From Caulobacteraceae bacterium (GTDB lineage Bacteria > Pseudomonadota > Alphaproteobacteria > Caulobacterales > Caulobacteraceae), in the NCBI GenBank assembly GCA_947476325.1, contig CANJPZ010000003.1, forward strand, positions 124,001-188,000: DNA of 64,000 nt. The letters run 5' to 3'. Both the position numbers and the translations under genes were made by a program. Shown in pieces: positions 42,720-51,698 of the stretch; within the stretch, counting starts at the first letter, position 1, and the number at the start of each line of letters is the position of its first letter. The notes beneath the pieces were generated by a model, which did no database searches, was not told where the DNA came from, and worked only from the letters and a program-made list of their open reading frames with translations.

Positions 42720-44521
42720 CAGACCAGCTTCCGTCCCGCCGCATCGATAACCTGGCCGATGTCGCGGCCGTCGTCAGCCAGCAGCATCTCGTTGTGGGCC
42801 TTGCCGGACGGGATCATCGGGAAACAGTTCTCGGCCTTCTCGACCTTGCAGTCGAAGATCACCGGCCGGTCGCAGTTGATCATCTCGAGGATCTTTGCAT
42901 CCAGCTCGTCCGGGGTTTCGGCCCGGATGCCGACACACCCGAACGCTTCGGCCATCTTCACGAAGTCGGGCAGGCTGTCCGAATAGCTGTGCGAATAGCG
43001 CTCGCCATGCAGCAGCTGCTGCCACTGGCGGACCATGCCCATCCACTCGTTGTTGAGGATGAAGATCTTGATCGGCAGGTTGAACTGCACCGCTGTCGAC
43101 ATCTCCTGCATGGTCATCTGGATCGAGGCTTCGCCGGCGATGTCGATGACCAGGCTCTTCGGATGGGCCATCTGCACGCCGACCGCGGCCGGCAGGCCAT
43201 AGCCCATGGTGCCCAGGCCCCCGGACGTCATCCAGTGGTTCGGCTTGTCGAAGTGGAAGTGCTGGGCCGCCCACATCTGGTGCTGGCCGACCTCGGTGGT
43301 GATGTAGACATCGCGGTCCTTGGTCAGCTCATACAGGCGCTGGATGGCGTGCTGCGGCTTGATGACGGTGTCGGAATTCCGGTAGCCGAAGCCCTTCCTG
43401 GCCCGCCATTCATAGATCTTCTTCCACCAGCCGCGCAGGTCGGCCGCTTCGTAGCGGGCCGCTTTCCAGGCGCTGATCATGTCTGCGAGTACAGAACCAC
43501 AATCACCAACGATTCCAACATCAACGCGGACATTCTTGTTGATTGAAGAGGGGTCGATATCGATGTGGATTTTCTTCGAGTTGGGAGCAAACGCGTCGAG
43601 GCGGCCGGTCACCCGGTCGTCAAAGCGCGCGCCGATGCAGACCATGACATCGCAGTCGTGCATGGCGTGGTTGCTCTCATAGGCCCCGTGCATCCCGACC
43701 ATGCCCAGCCAGTTCGGGTTGGAGGCCGGAAACGCGCCCAGACCCATCAGGGTCGACGTGACCGGAACGCCGGTCATCTTGGCCAGTTCGCGCAACAGCT
43801 CGGCGGCCTTGGGGCCGGAATTGATGACGCCGCCGCCGGTGTAGAACAGCGGCTGGCGGGCCTCGGCGATCATGCGCACGGCCTCGGCGATCTTGCCCGC
43901 ATCCCCCTTGGTCCGCGGCGCATAGCCGTGGCTGTGGGTAACCTCGGTGGGGCCAAAGTATTCCGCCGTGGCGAACTGGATGTCCTTGGGCACGTCGATC
44001 AGCACCGGACCGGGTCGGCCCGAGGTGGCGATGTGGAACGCCTCATGGATGATGCGCGGCAGGTCGGCGGCGTTCTTCACCAGGTAGTTGTGCTTGGTGC
44101 AGGAACGGGTGATGCCGATGGTGTCGGCTTCCTGGAAGGCGTCCGAGCCGATCAGGTGAGTGGGGACCTGACCGGTGAAGACCACCATCGGAATGGAGTC
44201 CATCAGGGCGTCGACGATGCCGGTGATGGCGTTGGTCGCGCCTGGACCCGAAGTAACCAGAACCACGCCGGGACGCCCCGTCGAGCGGGCATAGCCCTCG
44301 GCGGCGTGGGTCGCCCCCTGCTCATGACGGACCAGAACGTGCCGCAACCGGTCGCCGTGCCTGTCGGTGTCCTGGTAGAGCGCATCATAGATCGGCAGCA
44401 CCGCGCCGCCCGGATAGCCGAAGATCACCTCGACCTTCTGATCAATCAGGGCCTGAATGATGATCTCCGCGCCGGTCATGGTGCGGGTTTCTGTGAGTGC
44501 GTCTTGCGTCTGGGTGCTCAT
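42719..44521 (-). CDS. ilvB: Acetolactate synthase catalytic (large) subunit
   Basis: A ThDP enzyme of 600 residues, the committed step of valine, leucine and isoleucine synthesis. It has EVIFGYPGGAVLPIYDAL and RHEQGATHAAEGYARSTG with the catalytic glutamate, FAD-domain GLGAFPASNPNWLGM, and the ThDP-Mg motif GEASIQMTMQEM...NNEWMG. The start at 44521 is the family-typical region (TETRTMTGAEIIIQALI). An AT-rich codon patch at about 43485-43565 encodes the end of the central domain. Expression is probably controlled by the leader and terminator upstream (44559-44669). Confidence 0.97.
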   Translation of the reverse strand: MSTQTQDALTETRTMTGAEIIIQALIDQKVEVIFGYPGGAVLPIYDALYQDTDRHGDRLRHVLVRHEQGATHAAEGYARSTGRPGVVLVTSGPGATNAITGIVDALMDSIPMVVFTGQVPTHLIGSDAFQEADTIGITRSCTKHNYLVKNAADLPRIIHEAFHIATSGRPGPVLIDVPKDIQFATAEYFGPTEVTHSHGYAPRTKGDAGKIAEAVRMIAEARQPLFYTGGGVINSGPKAAELLRELAKMTGVPVTSTLMGLGAFPASNPNWLGMVGMHGAYESNHAMHDCDVMVCIGARFDDRVTGRLDAFAPNSKKIHIDIDPSSINKNVRVDVGIVGDCGSVLADMISAWKAARYEAADLRGWWKKIYEWRARKGFGYRNSDTVIKPQHAIQRLYELTKDRDVYITTEVGQHQMWAAQHFHFDKPNHWMTSGGLGTMGYGLPAAVGVQMAHPKSLVIDIAGEASIQMTMQEMSTAVQFNLPIKIFILNNEWMGMVRQWQQLLHGERYSHSYSDSLPDFVKMAEAFGCVGIRAETPDELDAKILEMINCDRPVIFDCKVEKAENCFPMIPSGKAHNEMLLADDGRDIGQVIDAAGRKLV

Positions 44522-44558
44522 GGCGGGGACTTTTCGTCTGGTGTTGGATTTCGGGCAA

Positions 44559-44583
44559 GAAAAAAGGCCCCGAAAGGGACCTT
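44559..44583 (-). terminator. ilvB attenuator terminator
   Basis: On the minus strand an 8-bp stem AAGGTCCC / GGGGCCTT with a four-base loop is followed by a run of T (44560-44565 on the complement). It lies between the leader peptide and the ilvB start. A competing upstream hairpin, TCTGATC-AAAC-GATCAGA at 44602-44619, directly follows the leader, fitting a transcription-attenuation switch. Confidence 0.85.
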
Positions 44584-44615
44584 GGCATGCGACCGTTCGC
44601 GTTCTGATCGTTTGA

Positions 44616-44669
44616 TCAGACCGTTCGCGGCCGCCAGATTACTACGAGGTTCGTATTCATGATGCGCAT
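44616..44669 (-). CDS. ilvB leader peptide
   Basis: A 17-codon frame reading MRIMNTNLVVIWRPRTV, with consecutive Leu-Val-Val-Ile codons, the three branched-chain amino acids made by the pathway. Its stop codon overlaps the first attenuator hairpin and a terminator follows about 35 bases later. Stalling at the Leu/Val/Ile codons when charged tRNAs are scarce would prevent terminator formation. Attenuation of ilvBN has been reported for Caulobacter; the details here are read from this sequence. A TTGACG at 44694-44699 could be the -35 box. The second ATG at 44660 is an alternative start, and no strong ribosome-binding site is visible. Confidence 0.8.
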   Translation of the reverse strand: MRIMNTNLVVIWRPRTV

Positions 44670-44706
44670 CAAAATGCAGAAGGATTAAGAGCGCGTCAAG
44701 CGGCGC

Positions 44707-44901
44707 TCAGAACCTGCGTTGCCTTAGCCGAAAAAAAGCATCCACCGCGCCGGCCGCAAAGGCCCCTGTGCGCCAGGCGCTGGCGGGGTCCGGAGCCTGG
44801 CCCTGAACCACCAGATCCGAGCGGCCGACCACCGACCAGGTCCAGCCTTCGCTGGAAGGGGCGACGACGACGGCTTCGCTGTGGCCGGACTGTTGTGACA
44901 T
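44707..44901 (-). CDS. Small protein upstream of ilvB, function unknown
   Basis: A protein of 64 residues starting MSQQSGHSEAVVV. It contains a GWTWSVVG strand-like stretch and a C-terminal AWRTGAFAAGAVDAFFRLRQRRF segment with alternating small and aromatic residues. I recall similar short proteins in relatives but cannot name a family. The open frame extends upstream to 45093, but the extension runs into the repeat at 45007-45102 and looks non-coding. Its stop lies 38 bases upstream of the ilv leader. Confidence 0.55.
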   Translation of the reverse strand: MSQQSGHSEAVVVAPSSEGWTWSVVGRSDLVVQGQAPDPASAWRTGAFAAGAVDAFFRLRQRRF

Positions 44902-45006
44902 GGGTGTGGCGGCTCCCGAGTTTGAACCTCGATACCTGACACACGCCTGCACAGGCCTGATGGGGCCGATGTGAGGATTTGGTGCAGAGGCCAATAAGAC
45001 CGCCCA

Positions 45007-45102
45007 TCCCGGCGAATGCCGGGACCCCGATTCAGTCACGATGTGCGGGAAGTTTGCTCGAAGGTCAGCGACCTTTGATCTGGGCCCCGGCATTCGCCGG
45101 GG
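45007..45102. repeat. REP-like paired palindromes
   Basis: Two near-identical hairpins face each other: TCCCGGC-GAAT-GCCGGGA at 45007-45024 and CCCCGGC-ATTC-GCCGGGG at 45085-45102, the second being the inverted counterpart of the first. A third small hairpin, AAGGTC-AGC-GACCTT, lies between them at 45061-45075. This is the layout of REP/BIME-type intergenic elements mobilised by RAYT transposases; no RAYT gene is in the window. It lies between the histidine kinase stop and the small protein. Confidence 0.65.
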
Positions 45103-45121
45103 TGAGCGGAACGATTTGGTT

Positions 45122-46693
45122 TCAAGCCACCGGCAGCTTGACCTCGAACCGCGCCCCGCTGGCCGCCTTCACTGCCGTGATCTCGCCCTTGCTGGCCGCC
45201 AGCAGTGACCGGGCGATCGGCAAGCCCAGCCCCGAGCCGCCATCGGTCCGGCGGCTCGTGAAAAACGGCTCGAACACCCGCGCCAGATCCGCCTTCGGTA
45301 TGCCCGGCCCGTTGTCGGTCACCGTCAGGGCGACGATGTGGCCCGTGGGCCGCGCCTTGATCGTCACCGTCGAGGCGCCCGCCTGACGGGCGTTCTCGAT
45401 CAGGGTGGTCAGCACCGTCTCGATGGCCGCGGGCGCCGCGGCGACCTCTGGCAAGGCAGGGGGCAGGTCCAGGACGATGACGAAGTCCGGCCCGCTCATG
45501 GCATCAGCCAGCCGGCGAACCGTGCCCTCCAGGTCGGCGGCGACCCCGGCCTCGGGCGTGGCCATATCTGCCTTGGCCAGGTCCATAAGGCGGCCGACCA
45601 GTTGCGACAACCTGCGCGTATCGGCCGAAATGTTGGACAAAAACCGCCGCCGGTCGGCCTCGCTCATGGTGTCGTGGTGGTCTTCCAGCAGTTCGATAGC
45701 CCCGGCGATGCCGGCCAGAGGCGTCTTGAACTCGTGACTGACGGCGGCGGCGAAGTCCTTCAGATAGCGCGAGCGCAGGGCAATGGTCCCGGCCATGGCC
45801 CGAAAGTCCTCATAGAGCGCGCGGATCTCGACCGCCGCCGTCGGCGGAGTCTCGGGAATATCGCCCTGGCCTGCCGCCACCTCGCGCGAGGCCAGGCTCA
45901 GGGCCTCGATAGGCCGGGTCACGCCGCGCGAGATCAGGCCCGACAGAAAGATCAGCACCCCGAAGATGATAATGACGCCCAGCGCGATCTTGCCCCGGTC
46001 CTGATAGATGCCCTTGAACAGGGCGCGCGGTGAGCGCGATAGCAGAAGGCCGCCCACCACCTGGCCGTCGACGACGATGGGCCGCGCATGATGGATTCGC
46101 AGACCCGAGGCCTGGCTGAGGATTTCCAGCAGATACTGCCGCCGGTACGAGCCGTTGCGGCGAAGCACGGTGCGCGGTTTGCCGGCCAGCATGGTGCCAA
46201 CCTCGGGCAGGCCTGAATAGTCGGCGCCTGCCTCGGACCCTCGCACCACACGCCCGTTGCGGTCGATCAGCGCCACCGAGGCCAGGGTCGTGCGCACCGT
46301 CTGGTCGATGATCGGCCCGACGCGGTCAACCACCTGCAGCGCGGCCGGATCGATGTGGGCGGCATTGATGGTCGTGGGCTGCGGCCGCTCTGGCAGCACC
46401 GGATCGGAACTGAGGTCGATCCCGACGAATTCGCCCTGAAACCCTGGAATTGTCTGGACCGGGGGGCTGGCCGGTTGCGTTGGCCACAGCGCCTCTGCGG
46501 TCGCCGCCAGGGCTGCGCTCTGGGTGATCAGTTCGGCCTCGGTCTGGCGCACCAGGGTGTTTTCATAGACCCGCAGGAACACCGCACCGATCCCCGGCAT
46601 GGCGGCGGCGAAGATCAGGACGGTGAGCAGGATGGTGCGCAGCCGCAGCGCCGGCCAGTGGCGCTTGGCCAGGTCCTTCAGGCGCCCGATCAT
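45122..46693 (-). CDS. Membrane sensor histidine kinase
   Basis: A protein of 523 residues. Two transmembrane segments (about 18-40 and 235-258) bracket a periplasmic sensor domain, followed by a HAMP-like linker (RPIEALSLASREVAAG), a HisKA domain with H320 (AVSHEFKTPLAG) and an ATPase domain (DNGPGIP, FEPFFTSRRTDGGSGLGLPIA). The start at 46693 overlaps the stop of the response regulator by four bases (ATGA), so they form a two-component operon with the regulator first. The signal is unknown; the layout resembles CreC-like kinases. Confidence 0.93.
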   Translation of the reverse strand: MIGRLKDLAKRHWPALRLRTILLTVLIFAAAMPGIGAVFLRVYENTLVRQTEAELITQSAALAATAEALWPTQPASPPVQTIPGFQGEFVGIDLSSDPVLPERPQPTTINAAHIDPAALQVVDRVGPIIDQTVRTTLASVALIDRNGRVVRGSEAGADYSGLPEVGTMLAGKPRTVLRRNGSYRRQYLLEILSQASGLRIHHARPIVVDGQVVGGLLLSRSPRALFKGIYQDRGKIALGVIIIFGVLIFLSGLISRGVTRPIEALSLASREVAAGQGDIPETPPTAAVEIRALYEDFRAMAGTIALRSRYLKDFAAAVSHEFKTPLAGIAGAIELLEDHHDTMSEADRRRFLSNISADTRRLSQLVGRLMDLAKADMATPEAGVAADLEGTVRRLADAMSGPDFVIVLDLPPALPEVAAAPAAIETVLTTLIENARQAGASTVTIKARPTGHIVALTVTDNGPGIPKADLARVFEPFFTSRRTDGGSGLGLPIARSLLAASKGEITAVKAASGARFEVKLPVA

Positions 46694-47394
46694 GCCTCCG
46701 CGCCGGCGCATGGGCCCAGGCGGTAACCGACGCCTGCCCGGGTCTCGATCAGGTCGTGGCCGCCCACGCTTGCGAACTTGGCGCGCAGGTTGCGGATATG
46801 GCTGTCGACGGTGCGGTCGGTGATGGCGAACCCCGGACCGTGCAGCTGGTCAATGATGGCGTCGCGGGTGAAGACGCGCGAGGGCGCCGCCGCCAGGGTC
46901 CTGAGGATGCCGAACTCGGTGACGGTCAACGAAACCTCCGATCCGTCCCAGCGCGCGCTCCAGGCGTCCAGGTCCAGGATCAGCCGGCCGTGGGTCTTGC
47001 GATCGCCGGCCACGGCCGCGACGGGCGCGGCGGCGGTGCGGCGCAGGATGGCGGCGGCGCGCGCGGTGACCTCACGCGGGCTGAACGGCTTGACCACATA
47101 GTCGTCGGCGCCCAGCTCGATCCCCAGAACCCGGTCGATCTCATCGTCGCGCGACGACAGGAACAGGATCGGCAGCTGCCCGGCCGCCCGGATCCGGCGG
47201 CAAACCCCCAGCCCGTCCATGCGCGGCATGTTGATGTCCAGGATGACCAGATCGGGTGCCGCCGCTGCTATGGCCGCCAGCGCCGCCTCGCCATCGCCCG
47301 CCTCGCGCGTCTCGAACCCGCCCTTGGCCAGGGCAAACGCCAGCAGCTGGCGGATGTGCGGGTCATCATCGACGATTAGAACGCTGTGGGTCAT
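46690..47394 (-). CDS. OmpR-family response regulator
   Basis: A protein of 234 residues with an N-terminal receiver (SVLIVDDDPHIRQLL, phosphoacceptor D53 in ILDINMPRMDG, conserved Lys in VVKPFSPREV) and a C-terminal winged helix DNA-binding domain (LTVTEFGILRTLAAAPSRVFTRDAIID and VDSHIRNLRAKF). It is translationally coupled to the downstream kinase. An ATG three codons earlier (47403) is equally possible as the start; neither has a strong ribosome-binding site. Confidence 0.93.
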   Translation of the reverse strand: MTHSVLIVDDDPHIRQLLAFALAKGGFETREAGDGEAALAAIAAAAPDLVILDINMPRMDGLGVCRRIRAAGQLPILFLSSRDDEIDRVLGIELGADDYVVKPFSPREVTARAAAILRRTAAAPVAAVAGDRKTHGRLILDLDAWSARWDGSEVSLTVTEFGILRTLAAAPSRVFTRDAIIDQLHGPGFAITDRTVDSHIRNLRAKFASVGGHDLIETRAGVGYRLGPCAGAEA

Positions 47395-47482
47395 GACGGC
47401 CATGTTCGCAGTCGCAGGGTTAAGGTCAACCGCATCCGTGTAGGCGATCGCGGGCTGATCCCGTGCAGATTCGGTGCAGACG

Positions 47483-48337
47483 CTAGCCCGCCACGCGTTC
47501 CCAGTCCGGGGTCTGGTTGCGGAACCAGGTCAGCTGGCGCTTGGCGTAGTTGCGGGTTTCCTGCTGGGCCGCGATCCGCGCCTCGTCCAGGTTGATCTCG
47601 CCGCGCAGGTGGGCCGACAGTTCGCGAAATCCGACGGCCTTCAGGGCGGGCAGGGCGGGGTCAAGATTTCGATCCATCAGCGCGCGCACCTCGTCCAGCG
47701 CCCCGGCCTCGATCATGGCCGCCATGCGCGCATCGCACCGCGCGTAGAGCGGGGCCCGGTCGACATCGACCACCAGGGCGCGCCAGCTTCCGGTCTCTAG
47801 AACCGGTCGCGTCTTCGCCTGCCAGTCGGAGAGTGAGGTCCCTGTCTCCACCGCTACCGCATGAGCGCGCAACAGGCGCTGGCGATCGCCGGGGCTGATC
47901 CGAGCCTCGGCAGCCGGGTCGAGCGCCCTCAGAGCGTCCCGCAAGCCCGCTTCGTCCAGCGCCTCGCTCGACGCACGCGTCACCGGCGGTATATCCGCCA
48001 GGCCGTGCGTAAGCGCGCGAAAATAAAGCCCTGTGCCGCCCACCACCAGCGCAGGCTTTCCGCGCGCGGCGATATCGGCCAGCGCCTGCGTCGCCGCCGC
48101 CTGCCAGCGCCCCACCGACCAGCTCTCGGCGGCGTCAGCCACGCCCACCAGATGGTGCGGAACCCGCGCCCGTTCCTCCGCCGTCGCCGCCGCGGTCAGG
48201 ATCGGCAGCTCGGCGTAGATCTGCATGGAGTCCGCGCCGACAATCTCGGCACCGGTTTCCTCAGCCAGCCGCATCGCCAGGGCGGATTTCCCGCTGGCGG
48301 TGGGTCCGGTGATCAGGGTGATAGAAGGCTGGGTCAT
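47483..48337 (-). CDS. miaA: tRNA dimethylallyltransferase
   Basis: A protein of 284 residues. It prenylates A37 of tRNAs reading UNN codons. It has the P-loop [13 protein letters not shown] near the N-terminus, [13 protein letters not shown] with the catalytic Asp, [28 protein letters not shown], and the C-terminal [18 protein letters not shown] motif typical of MiaA. The length is normal. Its start overlaps the stop of the polymerase gene by four bases (ATGA), an unexpected operon partner. Confidence 0.97.
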   Translation of the reverse strand: MTQPSITLITGPTASGKSALAMRLAEETGAEIVGADSMQIYAELPILTAAATAEERARVPHHLVGVADAAESWSVGRWQAAATQALADIAARGKPALVVGGTGLYFRALTHGLADIPPVTRASSEALDEAGLRDALRALDPAAEARISPGDRQRLLRAHAVAVETGTSLSDWQAKTRPVLETGSWRALVVDVDRAPLYARCDARMAAMIEAGALDEVRALMDRNLDPALPALKAVGFRELSAHLRGEINLDEARIAAQQETRNYAKRQLTWFRNQTPDWERVAG

Positions 48338-49236
48338 TTCAGCCGCCCGAGCGCGTCCGCCAGTGCGCCCGCACTGGCGTCATAGCCAGCCCAGGCGCCG
48401 CTCGCCGCGATCAGCGCCGGCGCCGTGCGCACCGTAAAGGCCGCCGGATCGAGCGCCGGCGTAACCTGGCTCCAGTTCAGAGGCATGGCCACAGGCGCGC
48501 CGGGCCGGGCGCGCGGCGACAGGGGCGCGATGGCGGTGCTCAGCCGGTCGTTGCACAGATAGTCGAGAAAGATCCGTCCCTTGCACAACGTCTTGGCGGC
48601 GGTGGCGACATAGCGCTCCGGCCAGTCGGCGGCCATCTGGTCGCATACCTTGCGCGACAGGGCCTTGGCTGCCTCCCAGCCCAGGTTCCCGGCTTTCAGC
48701 GGGACCACCACGTGCAGGCCCTGGCCGCCAGTGGTGCGGCAAAAGCCGATCAGGCCAATCACCGCCAGCCGTTCGCGCACCTCCAGCGCCGCCTCGACAA
48801 CCGCGCCAAACCCCAGGGCCTCGTCGGGGTCGAAATCGAACACCAGCCGCCCGGGGATGTCCGGCCCGTCCGGCGCGCAGCCGGTGGGATGAAGCTCGAT
48901 CCCGCCGATCTGCGCCAGCGCGACCAGCGCCTGCGGCGTGTTGAACACCAGATAGGGCTCATGGTCCGCATCCATCCGCACCGTGTCGAACAGCGGCGAG
49001 GCGGCATGGCCGGGGTGTCGTTGAAAGAAGGCCGGCCCGCCCACGCCGTCCGGTGCGCGAAGGATCGAACAGGGCCGCCCGGCGATATGGGGCAAAATCC
49101 AGCCGCCGGCAGCCTCGAAATAGCGGGCAAGGTCGAGCTTGGTCACAGGCGCGCCGTCGCCGGCGCCCCGCCACACCGGCTTGTCGGGGTTCGAGATCGC
49201 CACCCCCATCACCTCTACGGGCGCGGTATCCGCCAT
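48334..49236 (-). CDS. Stand-alone LigD-type polymerase/primase domain protein
   Basis: A protein of 300 residues matching the archaeo-eukaryotic primase-like polymerase domain of bacterial LigD, used in end joining. Visible motifs: ISNPDKPVW at the N-terminus, FFQRHPGH near 95, the metal-binding Asp pair in [28 protein letters not shown] with the catalytic His, and [34 protein letters not shown]. No ligase or nuclease domain is fused and no ku gene is nearby. The start at 49236 (MADTAPV) leaves 66 bases to the divergent serB; the open frame beyond it overlaps serB. It is coupled to miaA. Confidence 0.92.
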   Translation of the reverse strand: MADTAPVEVMGVAISNPDKPVWRGAGDGAPVTKLDLARYFEAAGGWILPHIAGRPCSILRAPDGVGGPAFFQRHPGHAASPLFDTVRMDADHEPYLVFNTPQALVALAQIGGIELHPTGCAPDGPDIPGRLVFDFDPDEALGFGAVVEAALEVRERLAVIGLIGFCRTTGGQGLHVVVPLKAGNLGWEAAKALSRKVCDQMAADWPERYVATAAKTLCKGRIFLDYLCNDRLSTAIAPLSPRARPGAPVAMPLNWSQVTPALDPAAFTVRTAPALIAASGAWAGYDASAGALADALGRLK

Positions 49237-49302
49237 CGGATCGTCCAGTCTCCTTCGCCAAGCGCATTGATCGGGGCGGGCCGCCGCGCTAACCCCCGCG
49301 CC

Positions 49303-50142
49303 ATGAGCGTTCTTACCCTTGTCTCGCCCGAACCCGAAGCCGTCCGCGAAGCCATCGCACGTATCGGCGGCGCGCCCGACTGGCTGGGTGAGGCCGCGGC
49401 CGATGTGCAAAGCGATCTGACGCCGCTCCAGGTCAGCGAGGCGCTGGCCGGACTGCCCGTCGATCACGCCCTGCAGGCCGCCGAGGGCCGCCGCAAGCGC
49501 CTGTTCATCGCCGACATGGATTCGACCATCATCTCCTGCGAATGCCTGGACGAGCTGGCCGATTTCGCCGGCCTGAAGACCCAGATCGCCGCCATCACCG
49601 AGCGGGCCATGCGCGGCGAGCTCGAATTCGAATCCGCCTTGCGTGAACGCGTGGCCATGCTCCAGGGCCTGCCGCTGGACGCCCTGCTGCAGACCTATAT
49701 CGAGCGCGTGCGGCTCAATCCCGGGGCTGAGCGTCTAGTCCGCACCATGGCTGCCCACGGAACCCGCTGCGTCCTGGTCTCGGGCGGCTTCAAGTTCTTC
49801 ACATCCAGAGTCGCCGCCATCGCCGGCTTCCACGCCGACCGGGCCAATACCCTGCTCGACGACGGGGCGACCTTGACCGGCAGGGTCGGCGAGCCGATCC
49901 TCGGCAAGGCGGCCAAGCTGGCGGCGCTGGAAGAAGAGGCTGCCGGCCTGAACATTCCGCTATCGGCGGCGCTGGCCATCGGCGACGGGGCCAACGACCT
50001 GGCCATGATCAAGGCCGCCGGCCTGGGCGTCGCCTATCGCGCCAAGCCCGTCGTGGCGGCCGAGGCCGATGCGGGCGTCAACTATTGCGACCTGACCGCC
50101 GTGCTCTACTTCCAGGGCTATCGCCAGACCGAGTTCGTCTGA
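49303..50142 (+). CDS. serB: Phosphoserine phosphatase
   Basis: A HAD enzyme of 279 residues, the last step of serine synthesis. The nucleophile motif is IADMDSTIIS near residue 70, motif II is VLVSGGFKFF, and motif III/IV is GKAAKL...AIGDGANDLAMI. The N-terminal 60 residues are a shortened regulatory region (no complete ACT domain seen). The start ATG 49303 was chosen because the longer frame overlaps the divergent gene. The stop overlaps the next start (TGATG). Confidence 0.96.
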   Translation: MSVLTLVSPEPEAVREAIARIGGAPDWLGEAAADVQSDLTPLQVSEALAGLPVDHALQAAEGRRKRLFIADMDSTIISCECLDELADFAGLKTQIAAITERAMRGELEFESALRERVAMLQGLPLDALLQTYIERVRLNPGAERLVRTMAAHGTRCVLVSGGFKFFTSRVAAIAGFHADRANTLLDDGATLTGRVGEPILGKAAKLAALEEEAAGLNIPLSAALAIGDGANDLAMIKAAGLGVAYRAKPVVAAEADAGVNYCDLTAVLYFQGYRQTEFV

Positions 50143-50792
50143 TGTGGCCACACCGTGTCGAAGCGGTGATCTTCGACATGGACGGCCTGCTGGTCGACAC
50201 CGAGCGGGTGCTGTTCGAGGTGATGGTCGAGATCGGACCCAGGTTCGGCGTCGAAGTTGATCTGGCCTTGTTTCAGAGCCTGATCGGTCTGCCCATCCAG
50301 ACCTCGACCGCCGTCATGGTCGAGCGCTACGGCGCTGATTTTCCCATGCGTGATTTCCTTTCTGCCGTCGGTGAGCGGGGCAGGGCGGCCAATGAAGCCG
50401 GTGTCGTGCTCAAGGACGGCGTGCTCGAAATCCTCGACCACCTCGACGCTCTGGGCCTGCCGTGCGCTGTCTGCACCTCGTCGGCCCATGGCACGGTTCA
50501 GCGCAACCTCGGCGGCCACAACCTGCTCGGCCGATTCAACACCATCGTCGCGCGCGGCGACTATGAGCGCGGCAAGCCCCATCCCGACCCGTTCCTGCTG
50601 GCCGCTGACCGCCTGGGTGTTGCGCCCATCGCCTGTCTGGCGCTGGAGGATTCCCACAACGGCGTCCGCGCCGCCCACGCCGCCGGGATGATGACGGTGA
50701 TGGTGCCCGACATGCTCGAGGTCACCGACGAGATGCGCACCCTGACGCACAGGATCGCCCAGACCCTGCACGAGGTGCGGGACGCGCTGTGA
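50142..50792 (+). CDS. HAD-superfamily phosphatase/phosphoglucomutase-like protein
   Basis: A protein of 216 residues. It has motif I VIFDMDGLLVDTE, a four-helix cap (about 18-85), motif II VCTSSAHG, and motif III/IV GKPHPDPFLLAAD...ALEDSHNGVRAAHAAGM. This is the beta-phosphoglucomutase/phosphatase subgroup. The substrate is unknown. Its start overlaps the serB stop by one base, so the two are coupled; a phosphate-ester side reaction near serine metabolism is possible but unsupported. Confidence 0.92.
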   Translation: MWPHRVEAVIFDMDGLLVDTERVLFEVMVEIGPRFGVEVDLALFQSLIGLPIQTSTAVMVERYGADFPMRDFLSAVGERGRAANEAGVVLKDGVLEILDHLDALGLPCAVCTSSAHGTVQRNLGGHNLLGRFNTIVARGDYERGKPHPDPFLLAADRLGVAPIACLALEDSHNGVRAAHAAGMMTVMVPDMLEVTDEMRTLTHRIAQTLHEVRDAL

Positions 50793-50828
50793 ACCGGCCA
50801 TCCCCATAAGGCGGGGAGGGATGACGAA

Positions 50829-51698
50829 CTACCGTCCCGGTCCCTGCTCGAAATAGCGGAAGAAGTCGCTATCGGGCGACAGCACCAGGGTCGTATCGCC
50901 CTGGGCCAGCGAATTCTCATAGGCCTTGAGCGTGCGATAGAAGGCCGCGAAACCCGGGTCCTGGCCGAACGACTGGGCCATGATGCGGGCCTTTTCCGCA
51001 TCACCCTGGCCGCGCGTGGTGGCCGCTTCCTTGTTGGCGGTGGCCAGGATCGTCTGGGCCGCCTGGTCGCCTTCGGCCCGGTACTGACGCGCTTCCTGCT
51101 GGCGCTGGGTGTTCATGCGGTTGAACACCCGCAGCTTGTTGGCTTCCGGCAGGTCGGCGCGCTTGATCCGCAGGTCGACGATTTCGATGCCATAGCTCGA
51201 AGCCTTGACCCGGCGATCGACGTCATCGCGCACGATGCGCATGATCGCCGCGCGGTTTGACGATATGATCTGCTCGGTGGTGGCCGAGCCCAGCGCCTGG
51301 CGCAGCGATGAGGTGACCAGACGGTCAAGCCGGCTCTGGGCGTTGGTGTCGGTCTGGAAGGCGCGATAATACTGCAGCGGATCCTGGATCCGGTAGCGCA
51401 GGAAGGCGTCGACGACGAGACGTTCCTGGTTCGAGGCCAGCACCTCCTCGGCCGTGGGCTCCAGCACGATGCTGCGCTTGTCGAACTTGACCACGCTTTC
51501 CAGGAACGGAATCTTGGCCTGCAGGCCCGGATGGTTGGTGCCCGCCTTGTTGACCACCCGCTTGGGGTTGCCGATCTGCAGCACCAGGGCCTGTTGCGTC
51601 TGGTCGACGATATAGAGCGTCTGTGACAGGGTGATCAGCACTGCGGCCGACATCACGCCGATGGCGATCAACGTCGATTGTTTCATCCGAACGCTCAT
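50829..51698 (-). CDS. hflC: Protease modulator HflC
   Basis: A protein of 289 residues with one N-terminal transmembrane segment (about 8-28) and an SPFH/band-7 domain (TLYIVDQTQQALVLQIGNPKRV onward), ending in a helical region (RQQEARQYRAEGDQAAQTILATANKEA). With HflK it forms a large membrane cage around FtsH and restrains its proteolysis. The start overlaps the hflK stop by four bases. It converges on the HAD gene. Confidence 0.96.
   Translation of the reverse strand: MSVRMKQSTLIAIGVMSAAVLITLSQTLYIVDQTQQALVLQIGNPKRVVNKAGTNHPGLQAKIPFLESVVKFDKRSIVLEPTAEEVLASNQERLVVDAFLRYRIQDPLQYYRAFQTDTNAQSRLDRLVTSSLRQALGSATTEQIISSNRAAIMRIVRDDVDRRVKASSYGIEIVDLRIKRADLPEANKLRVFNRMNTQRQQEARQYRAEGDQAAQTILATANKEAATTRGQGDAEKARIMAQSFGQDPGFAAFYRTLKAYENSLAQGDTTLVLSPDSDFFRYFEQGPGR

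Noticed and set aside
48712-49302. Upstream extension of the serB frame
   Set aside because: It overlaps the divergent LigD-type polymerase gene; the start at 49303 gives the expected SerB.
49237-49467. N-terminal extension of the LigD-type polymerase
   Set aside because: It runs into serB coding sequence and does not look like the family; ATG at 49236 fits.
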